From the NCBI GenBank assembly GCA_903861055.1, contig CAIOSU010000304.1:1-23022 (forward strand): a DNA stretch of 23,022 bases. The letters are read 5' to 3'. Below the pieces are notes generated by a model, which did no database searches, was not told the DNA's origin, and saw nothing but the letters and a program-made list of their open reading frames with translations. The position numbers and the translations under genes were made by a program. Positions within the stretch are counted from its first letter, which is position 1. Each line of letters starts with the position of its first letter. This stretch comes from an uncultured bacterium. Its GTDB lineage: Bacteria; Bacteroidota; Bacteroidia; Chitinophagales; CAIOSU01. Below, piece after piece: positions 1 to 7,700 of this stretch.

Positions 1-52
1 AAATAAAAGCAAATATATTTATTATTGTAGATATACAAATACGGAAAATATT

Positions 53-403
53 TTATAGCAATTTTACTTCCTTGTCAACTTTCAATACCGCAATATTACA
101 GCATTCGGTGATAGTATAAAGGGCCGATAGGAAATTAGCGTCATCTTTGCTGCTGTACTTCATAGCCTCAATATCATCTAGTAGCTCATAAACGTTGCTA
201 AGACCAACCGATTGAACGTTAGACTTTAGCTTGTGTGCAATTTTACTAACCATTATAAAGTCGTTTTGCTCAGCCATTTGTTTTATTTGGACCAACATTT
301 CTGGGGTCGTTTTTACAAATAACTCCAATAACTACTTGTATAGGGAGACTTCTCCAAACGAATTTCGTTTCAAAAAACTAATATCGATGCTGCATTCTGG
401 CAT
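53..403 (-). pseudogene. Hpt-domain (histidine phosphotransfer) protein interrupted by an in-frame TAG
   Basis: The minus-strand frame opens with ATG at 403-401, runs 23 codons to a TAG at 334-332, and continues in the same frame to a stop at 53. The downstream part holds the Hpt signature IAHKLKSNVQSVGL, whose His would accept phosphate from a hybrid kinase or response regulator. The 23 residues before the stop (ending VSLYK) and those after it (LLELFVKTTPEML) join as the expected first helix of a free-standing Hpt module of about 115 residues, so only the stop breaks the gene. A TTG at 328 could start a 91-residue product lacking most of helix 1. A -7 promoter box lies at 427-434. Seen: the stop and frame continuity. 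Inferred: a nonsense mutation, a sequencing error or readthrough; these cannot be separated here. Confidence 0.75.
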
Positions 404-426
404 TATAACAATATAATTAGCTTTTG

Positions 427-434
427 CAAAATTA
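427..434 (-). promoter_or_regulatory. Bacteroidota -7 box (TAATTTTG) for the Hpt gene
   Basis: Read on the minus strand this is TAATTTTG, a full match to TAnnTTTG, 23 nt before the ATG at 403. I see no convincing TTTG at the -33 position. Confidence 0.45.
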
Positions 435-574
435 CGAATAATTTATGTTTGACGCGGCCGATTGTAATATTTATTACAAATTCTTTGATTTGTAGCGCTA
501 GGCTAATTGATGAATAACAGTAATTTATTGCCAATATTCTTTACTTTAGCCTTGCTTAAAAAGTCTGTGGTAAT

Positions 575-1486
575 ATGGATAGAGACTATTATGAGGATAT
601 TGTAGACCAAGTAGAAGATCGTCCGGGTGGTGGGTTATACCGTTTAGTTTCATCGGTATTTATCTATTTCATCTCCTACAACATCATGTTTATAAGCGCC
701 AGTTTATTTATGGCTTTTATAGCTGCTTGGGTAGGTTTCGATCCTATTTACAAATTTATGGGCGTGTACAATTTACCCACCCAATCGAAAGATTGGCACA
801 GGTGGTTGGTTTTGGCGGTATACGGTGCAATACCAGTGTTTGGTTTAGTTTTGGGCCTCATACTTAGGTGGGTGAATAGTTTGCTGCGAGAGTACAATAC
901 TATTTTAAAGGTCTTTGTTTTGTGGATGGGCGTACATGGTCTTACTTTTTTTGGCAGCTATTTAGTTTCCACGGTAATTGGCACCGGCGACGATGAATCG
1001 CCGTTTTACTACGGGCTTGCTGCGGCTGCCAGTTGGTTTCATTTGGAGAAACCATTTATGATGCCAGTAACACTAGGCGGAATGCTTTTTATGATAGGCA
1101 GCGGTATATTTTTTATTAGGGGCTTTATCAATTTGTCCTACTCGCGTAAGGTGGCTATCAATTACAATACAAGGCGCAAGTTTTTAATGCAGGTACTCAC
1201 CGGGCCTTGGATAGTGGGCACAATAATGTGTTTGTTTACTATTTGGCTATTGCGGCCCGATAATTATGATTTTAATAGGATGCGTGTGCTTATGCCCCAC
1301 TTGGTTCATCATGGTAGTATACTATTGCTTATTGTGGGCACCATTTTTAGGCTTGATTATATTGTAGGTGGCATTCAGGTGCACTCGTTTGATGTTTTTC
1401 AAGGGCGTATGTGGATAGGGCTTATCGGCCTTGCCATAGTTTCAGGGTTAATATACATCCTACAGCACTATGCTATCAACTTTTAG
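575..1486 (+). CDS. polytopic inner-membrane protein of unknown function (303 aa)
   Basis: I do not recognise this family. The first 20 residues are acidic and polar (MDRDYYEDIVDQVEDRPGGG). Hydrophobic segments suitable for membrane helices follow at about 25-52, 77-98, 112-135, 165-185, 208-226, 243-259 and 280-299. There is no cleavable signal peptide, so it is most likely an inner-membrane protein with a short cytoplasmic N-terminus. His242, His245 and His246 (PHLVHHG) and His121 lie in or near membrane segments and could be ligands, but no known motif is matched. The gene overlaps the 3' end of the convergent exosortase gene by 11 bp, tail to tail. The ATG at 575 is the only reasonable start. 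It reads as an intact, normally coding gene; the function is open. Confidence 0.85.
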   Translation: MDRDYYEDIVDQVEDRPGGGLYRLVSSVFIYFISYNIMFISASLFMAFIAAWVGFDPIYKFMGVYNLPTQSKDWHRWLVLAVYGAIPVFGLVLGLILRWVNSLLREYNTILKVFVLWMGVHGLTFFGSYLVSTVIGTGDDESPFYYGLAAAASWFHLEKPFMMPVTLGGMLFMIGSGIFFIRGFINLSYSRKVAINYNTRRKFLMQVLTGPWIVGTIMCLFTIWLLRPDNYDFNRMRVLMPHLVHHGSILLLIVGTIFRLDYIVGGIQVHSFDVFQGRMWIGLIGLAIVSGLIYILQHYAINF

Positions 1487-2069
1487 CCATTTGGGCGGCC
1501 TTTTTTACATATCGGTTGTAAATAACTAGTATAAATAGGAATACCAAAATGCGGAAAGTAAAATGGTGGTTAAAGTCGGCATATTGCGGCAAGTGCACGG
1601 TCATTAAGTTTAGCAGCGCTACCCTCAGCACATTTATAAGGTGAATCATTACCAAGCCGCCTATTATAACCCCAAGCTTCAGTTTCAAAGGCGCAGGGTA
1701 GGTGGCCACCAGTGTTATATACAGTACCATGAGCTCTACGGCCAGACAGTAGTTTCCTATTTCTACACCCGACGAGCCCTGTATTTTCACCATATTGTTT
1801 CCAATAATTACTGGCTCATACCCAAAAAGGCTTATCAGCCATGCGCTGCTCTGTGCCAATGAGGTTTTGAGTAAATCGTTAAACCCCTCGAATGCTGCCG
1901 AAAGCCATGGTATAGTACGTTCGTTTATGGGCTGCGCCTCAGGGCCAATGAGCAGCGAAAAAGAACGCCAAAGAAAATAAACCAATAACAGCTTAAATAC
2001 GAAAACCAAAATTTCCCTAACGGTTTCAGATTTGTTTACGGAACTTATAAAAGTGCTTTGCTGAATCAT
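1476..2069 (-). CDS. exosortase/archaeosortase-family transpeptidase-like membrane protein (197 aa)
   Basis: This integral membrane protein carries the three residues expected of the exosortase/archaeosortase superfamily in order and in hydrophobic context: Cys108 (GNYCLAVELM), Arg149 (INVLRVALL) and His168/His169 (FNHHFTFR). Known members cleave a C-terminal sorting signal (short motif, transmembrane helix, basic tail) and transfer the substrate to another molecule, often beside exopolysaccharide genes. Membrane segments lie at about 20-41, 105-124, 131-157 and 172-186. It starts 5 nt after the stop of the upstream membrane-protein gene, so the two form an operon. No protein in this window has a matching C-terminal signal. 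I cannot assign it to a Bacteroidota Xrt subtype. Confidence 0.82.
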   Translation of the reverse strand: MIQQSTFISSVNKSETVREILVFVFKLLLVYFLWRSFSLLIGPEAQPINERTIPWLSAAFEGFNDLLKTSLAQSSAWLISLFGYEPVIIGNNMVKIQGSSGVEIGNYCLAVELMVLYITLVATYPAPLKLKLGVIIGGLVMIHLINVLRVALLNLMTVHLPQYADFNHHFTFRILVFLFILVIYNRYVKKAAQMAKS

Positions 2070-2074
2070 GGCAT

Positions 2075-3130
2075 TTAGGTTTTGGGTGTTTCATTGCGGC
2101 CCCAAAAATGGTTACCAATACCTAATATACTTAGGTAGTTGAGCGGAAACTCCAAAAATACGTGGAGCATGCTGAGTAAAAAAATGGCTAGCAGTCCTAT
2201 TTTAAAATCAATAAGATAAAGCGAAACAAACAAAACCCATAGCACAATAATGGCAATGCCCCATTTGCGCGGAATGTGGTGCCAATTGATGATGTTGGTT
2301 TTAGAAAACCAATTGAGGTAGTGGTAGGTATAGCTGAAAGCAATAAACTGCTGTATGCGTATGCCCCAAGGCGAGTGTAAGGTATCTTGTATACTGTTGA
2401 ATTGGTGCCCCAGCAGCTTGCCCAATATATCGTTTACGGCAAGAAAGAACCCTTCTTGCAAGTTTTGAAGCACATAAGGGTTTATATTATAGCTGGCTAT
2501 GCTCCAGTTGGCAACAAAAAACGAAATAGAGCATAGCACAAACACCACAACCGATAAATAGCCCGAGGTGCTGTTTGATTTAAGGGCCCCAAACAGGATA
2601 AACGCCATCATAAACAGGAAGGTATGTACCAATGTGGGTATAAGTATGCCCAGGGTTATCAGCAATTCACGGTAGGGGTTTAGCACAATTAAAAAGGCGG
2701 TGAGCAGGCAAATGGCTGTCAGTCGCCACCATTTGTCTTTAACTGCAACCAGCACTGCACCTATTATAAAAGCCAAAAGAACAAAGTTGAGTGTCCAGTT
2801 TCTAAACAATGCACTATAGTTATTCATCTCTTCGGCACTAAGCATTGAGAACCAGCTAGGGAAATAGATAATTAAAAAGTCGGCTAGGTAAAAAACAATT
2901 ACACCAAAACCGCAAGCCACAAGCAACCACCAAGCTTTGCTTTTATCAATAAAATATTGGCGTTGGTGCAGCCAAGTCATTTCGGTGAGGTAGTGCAGAG
3001 GCCCAAGCACTATGTACGAAAACAGAAATAGCTCAAAAGGCCAAATAACTGCTGCACCAGCCGCTGCAACCATCAACACAATGTTGAGGTAGTTTACCTG
3101 TTGCACGTTGAGCGAGTAGCCTTTAGCCAT
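2075..3130 (-). CDS. polytopic membrane protein paired with the exosortase (351 aa from the chosen start)
   Basis: A very hydrophobic protein with roughly ten possible membrane helices and an aromatic- and His-rich motif in its first third (GPLHYLTEMTWLHQRQYF). It ends 5 nt before the exosortase ATG, which argues for co-transcription and a shared pathway, perhaps substrate or acceptor handling for the exosortase. I chose the ATG at 3130 (MAKGYSLNVQQVNYLN) because a TAnnTTTG box sits just upstream. The in-frame extension back to 3310 is rich in Phe, Cys and Lys, has a competing overlapping frame, and occupies the divergent intergenic region, so it looks non-coding. I do not recognise a named family with confidence, and the function is unknown. 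Confidence 0.8.
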   Translation of the reverse strand: MAKGYSLNVQQVNYLNIVLMVAAAGAAVIWPFELFLFSYIVLGPLHYLTEMTWLHQRQYFIDKSKAWWLLVACGFGVIVFYLADFLIIYFPSWFSMLSAEEMNNYSALFRNWTLNFVLLAFIIGAVLVAVKDKWWRLTAICLLTAFLIVLNPYRELLITLGILIPTLVHTFLFMMAFILFGALKSNSTSGYLSVVVFVLCSISFFVANWSIASYNINPYVLQNLQEGFFLAVNDILGKLLGHQFNSIQDTLHSPWGIRIQQFIAFSYTYHYLNWFSKTNIINWHHIPRKWGIAIIVLWVLFVSLYLIDFKIGLLAIFLLSMLHVFLEFPLNYLSILGIGNHFWGRNETPKT

Positions 3131-3135
3131 ACAAG

Positions 3136-3143
3136 CAAAGATA
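3136..3143 (-). promoter_or_regulatory. candidate -7 box (TATCTTTG) for the exosortase operon
   Basis: A full TAnnTTTG match on the minus strand, 5 nt before the ATG at 3130. It would give a very short or absent 5' leader. No clear -33 TTTG is seen. Confidence 0.4.
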
Positions 3144-3332
3144 AGGGATACGGAAATTGGAAATGGATAAAACTTTTTTGTGACGACTTCATTTTTTGTA
3201 GAAAAGAAACAATGAACCCAGCATGCACTTGCAGCAAACACTTTTGTAAAAAAATCATGTTGGTGTAACCTTTCTTTTGCACTTGCGTAAAAACTAGATA
3301 TAGGATACAAAACAATCTAAACTTCAATAACG

Positions 3333-4598
3333 ATGAGAACGGTTAAAACTATCAATGGAATAAGTGCGGCAGAGAGATTCTACAAGAAACTGGGTGGCGC
3401 AATACGCTACATTATGCCGGCTGCTGCAGCCCTGGCTTTTATGGGTATGAGCACTAATGTACATGCCCAAACACCCTCCACCAACATTACCCTTACCAAC
3501 CTTTCGGTAAGTGAGAATGAAGTAGTTGGCACGGCGGTTGGCTTCTTGGCCGCTGACGATGCAGATATCGAAACCCACACCTTTGCTCTAGTTCCGGGTG
3601 TAGGCGATGATGACAATGCGTCATTCTCAATTCTTGCGAATAAATTGCAAACGAACGAGGTGTTTAACTTTGAGGTGAAAGCTTCATACTCAGTGCGCAT
3701 ATCGGCTACTGGCGATGATGGCTTGGTTTACGAAAAGCCATTTATCGTAACCATTGACGATGCAAACGACAAACCAGAGCTTTCTACTGTTACTCGCAGT
3801 GTTGAAATCAATGCTACTCTTGATTTGACATTGTCTGACTTTGAACTTGCTTATGCTGATCAAGATGGACACGGATTAAACACAGTAGAAATTACTTCAT
3901 TGCCTGATTATGGTGTATTGCGTTTGAATGCAGCACCGGTAGCAATAAATGATATCATAAGTGCCGGCGATTTGGATTTCTTGCACTTTGATGCACCTGA
4001 TAGCATCTTGGGCCGACTAAGTTTTGACTGGAAAGCAGATGATGGCATTGATTTTGCCGATGCAGATGGTACTTTCTACATTAAAGTAAATCAAGGCCGT
4101 ATAGTTGGCGGTAGCGCATCAGTTGATGCGAGTGGTATAACATTACCTTCGGGTACTTTAATAGTGGGTCACCCAGGTACTCGTCCTTCTTCGGGTACTT
4201 TGGCTGGCAATACCACTTCAGGTTCAGGAGCTACTGGTGGAAGGCGCGCTTCGGGAGTAAGTGTTGATCCTACTTTCTCGAAACTTGGAGACGAAGCTAC
4301 CGGCTTTGAGCAGTATGAAAAGTACGACTTGAGCGTAAAAGCATACCCTAATCCATTTGTGAGTGCTGCGGTTATCAACTTCACACTTTCTGAAGAATCG
4401 ATGGTGGAAGTAAACGTATACAACTACATGGGTGCTTTGGTAAAACAAGTAGTAAAAGGCATGCAACCTACTGGCGTAAACACCGTGAAAGTGGGCGATG
4501 ATTTGAGCAACGGCTCTTATATATACACAGTAAAGGTACTTGCCGCCGATGGCCAAACCACTATGCTGCACAACGGTAGCTTGGTGAAAGTGAAATAA
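3333..4598 (+). CDS. T9SS-exported cadherin-like surface protein, short paralogue (421 aa)
   Basis: The order of parts is: a long signal peptide (residues 1-46, hydrophobic core about 28-40, probable cleavage near VHAQ), one cadherin-like domain (about 49-147, with a DDADIETH acidic turn and closing DANDKP), a second beta-sandwich domain (about 148-255), a Gly/Ser/Thr-rich linker (about 256-312), and a T9SS type A sorting domain (about 335-421, starting AYPNPF and ending in a basic LVKVK). T9SS cargo crosses the outer membrane and has this domain removed for surface attachment or release. It has the same C-terminal architecture as the next gene, so the two are paralogues; this one lacks the lectin and repeat array. 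Probably a calcium-dependent adhesion or matrix protein; the ligand is unknown. It is divergent from the exosortase operon and followed by its own terminator. Confidence 0.87.
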   Translation: MRTVKTINGISAAERFYKKLGGAIRYIMPAAAALAFMGMSTNVHAQTPSTNITLTNLSVSENEVVGTAVGFLAADDADIETHTFALVPGVGDDDNASFSILANKLQTNEVFNFEVKASYSVRISATGDDGLVYEKPFIVTIDDANDKPELSTVTRSVEINATLDLTLSDFELAYADQDGHGLNTVEITSLPDYGVLRLNAAPVAINDIISAGDLDFLHFDAPDSILGRLSFDWKADDGIDFADADGTFYIKVNQGRIVGGSASVDASGITLPSGTLIVGHPGTRPSSGTLAGNTTSGSGATGGRRASGVSVDPTFSKLGDEATGFEQYEKYDLSVKAYPNPFVSAAVINFTLSEESMVEVNVYNYMGALVKQVVKGMQPTGVNTVKVGDDLSNGSYIYTVKVLAADGQTTMLHNGSLVKVK

Positions 4599-4626
4599 GT
4601 TTAACTGTTTGATAGTGAATAGATAT

Positions 4627-4654
4627 GGGCTCCCAATTGGGAGCCCTTTTTTTT
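4627..4654 (+). terminator. rho-independent terminator after the short cadherin-like gene
   Basis: A perfect 8-bp stem, GGGCTCCC and GGGAGCCC, around an AATT loop, followed by eight T. It separates the two paralogous genes into different transcripts. Confidence 0.92.
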
Positions 4655-4751
4655 ATTCTGAATATTCAAAAAAAATTAACAAAACGGAACAAAAGAATAG
4701 TTCGTCCGTAAAAGAGAGTACTCAAAAACATTTCTCAATCAATCAAAAACG

Positions 4752-7700
4752 ATGAAAAACCTCAAACTAAATTTTCAAAATGTTGCTAGGTTGCGCAAGT
4801 CGATACTAGCAATTTGCATGGTTTTTGGTGTAGCTTACGGTGTGCAAGCTGCTCCAGTACCATCTACCCCGCCATATTTGGCAACTGTAGATAATTCGGG
4901 TAGTTATTATGGCGCCGGCACTGGTGCCTTAGTTGCACCTAACTTGACACTAACATCAGACCCCAGCATTACCTTTAACACTGCAAAAGTGACGATCGGT
5001 GCTGGTTTTATTTCGTCAGACGTGTTGGAATTTACTGACATGAACGGAATTTCCGGCTGGTATGATTCCAATACGGGTATACTTACCCTTACTGGTTCAG
5101 GTTCGGCAGCCGATTATCAGGCTGCTTTGCGCAGCGTAAGGTTTTACAATACCACTACACTTATAAGTTCTACCAGTACCCGCAACATCAACTTCATTAT
5201 CGGTGCTGCTTTGTACAATGAGTATAATGGCCACTTTTATGAGTTGGTTGATGAAGGTGATGCCATAGAATGGACGGTAGCAAAAAATAATGCCGCAGCA
5301 AAAAGCCTTTATGGTTTGCAAGGCTACTTAGTAACCGTTACTTCTAGTACCGAAAACGACTTCGTGTCGCAGAAAATCAACTCTGATACCTGGATGGGCG
5401 CCAGCGATGAGGCCAGCGAGGGAATTTGGCGTTGGGTGAGTGGTCCGGAAGGTTCTGAAGCCGGCGGATTGGGCCGTCACTTTTCTGATCAGTTCAAAAC
5501 TGATGTTTGCTCAGCAGACCAAGCACAAGGTATCAATGGTTACTTTGCTGCATGGGCCTATGGTGAACCGAATGATTGTGGTGATGATGAAGATGTTGCA
5601 CACTTTATTGGCTCAACAGGCGCATGGAATGACTATCCACATAATGGTGGCGTAAGTTATTACTTGGTAGAGTATGGCGGCATGCCTGGCGACCCGAGCC
5701 TGCAATTGACTGACAACATTACCATGACGGTGTTTCCTACACCAAACTATGCACCCGTGCTAACTGATGCTAGCGTAGCTGTAAATGAAGATGGTAGTAT
5801 AGTATTGTTGGATGAAATAAGTGCCAACAACGCGGGTACTTTTTCTGATATTAATAACGACGATCCTCACTCTGTTCGTTTTGAGAGCCTTCCTGCCCAT
5901 GGTACTATTTACCAAGATGGCGGTTACCCAGCTTTGGCCAACACGGTATACAGTTTTGTGCAGTTTAGCTTAATGTATTATGTACCAAGTCCCGATTTCA
6001 ACGGACCGGATAGTTTTGAACTTGGTGCAAGCGACGGTTCTTTATGGGCTTCAACACCAGCAATGGTTTCTATAGCTGTAAACGCGGTAAACGATGCCCC
6101 TGTTTTGGAAGATATAACTGTTGTTACTGAGGAGGAAACCCCGGTAATGATTAGTGCATTTACTACCGCTACTACCTATACCGACCTTGAGGGTGACACT
6201 ATCAGCGCCATGCAGATTGTTACCTTGCCTGTTAGTGGCATGCTTACATTGTATGCGCAGCCAGTAACTGCTGGCGATGTAGTGTACATTTACGAAATAG
6301 AGCACCTTTTCTATACCCCTAATACTGATTTTAATGGCAGCGATAGCTTTGTTTTCAATGCTACCGATGGTGCTGATTATGCAGCAAGCACCGCTACCGT
6401 AGATATAACCGTTACATCTATAAACGATTCGCCAACCGATATAGTAAGCTCGGTGGCTAGCCTTGATGAGAATTTGGCTGTAGGCACGGTGATAGCCTCG
6501 TTGAGCGCTACTGACGTTGATGCAGGCGATAGCCATGTATACCAACTTATTTCAGGAGCTGGCGATTTGGGTAACGTTTATTTCAGCCTAGCCGGAAACC
6601 AATTGATGTTGGACAATAACGTAAACTATGAGCGCACCACGCAGCTTAGCATCAGGGTGCAAACCGTTGATCAAGGTGGCCTTGCTTTTGAAAAAGTAAT
6701 CCTATTAGATGTAAACGATGTGAACGACACACCTACAGACCTTGTTTTGAGCAACAATACCGTTGACGAGCAACAGTCAATTGGTAGCTTTGTTGGTGCG
6801 TTTAGCACTGCCGATGAGGATGCGATTGATAGCCATACCCTTACTTTGGTAAGTGGTGCAGGCGATACTGGAAACAGCAGCTTTGCCATTGTAAACAATG
6901 TACTAACTACTGCTGCTACATTCGATTTGAATACGCAACAGCAATATTCAATTCGGGTGCGCTCAACTGATTCGGGCTTGACTTCTACCGAAAAGGTATT
7001 TTTAATCAATGTTTTGGATGTAAACCAAGCACCTACTGCCATTGCTTTGAGCAATGCCACTATTTCCGAAAACAACACCATTGGTGCGTTTGTGGGTTAC
7101 CTTACCGCTACCGATGCTGATGCAAACGATACACATACCTATGCATTAGTAACTGGCCAAGGCGACGATGACAACGCTAGCTTTACCCTTGTAAACGGTG
7201 ATGTGACTGCCGCTGAAGTGTTCGATTTTGAAGCAAAATCGTCTTACAGCATCCGCGTGGAAGCAACCGATGCCACTGGTGCAACCTTTGAGCAAGTGCT
7301 TGCAATAACTATTATTGATGCTGCTGATAGTCCAATGGATATTACCATATCAACTGCCAGCATTGATGAAAACGAATTGGTAGGAACCCTAGTAGGCAGC
7401 TTAACTACCCTTGACCCTGACCAAGCTGGTGGGCACACCTACGGATTGGTAGGCGGTATAGGTGCCGATAATAATGGTTCTTTTGCACTTGCAGGCAATG
7501 TAATATTTGCAAATGCTTCATTCAACTTCGAAGCTAAGAGCGCTTACAGCATCCGCGTTCGTTCAACTGACGGAGCAGGAAACTACATCGAAGAGGTTAT
7601 TACCATTGCAGTAAACGATATGAATGATGCGCCATCTAATGTTGCCATCAACATTATCGGCATCGACGAGAACAGCCCAATTGGAACAGCAGTAGGTAAC

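Noticed and set aside
231..416. Plus-strand 61-codon ORF opposite the Hpt gene
   Set aside because: It is the reverse shadow of the Hpt reading frame and has no features of its own.
3131..3310. N-terminal extension of the 351-aa membrane protein to 411 residues
   Set aside because: The extra 60 residues look like translated intergenic DNA, a second frame is open over part of the same DNA, and a -7 box sits just before the ATG at 3130.
6051..6545. 164-codon minus-strand ORF inside the large adhesin gene
   Set aside because: It is antisense to strongly supported coding sequence, has a Tyr/Ile/Ser composition typical of a reverse shadow, and has no motif.
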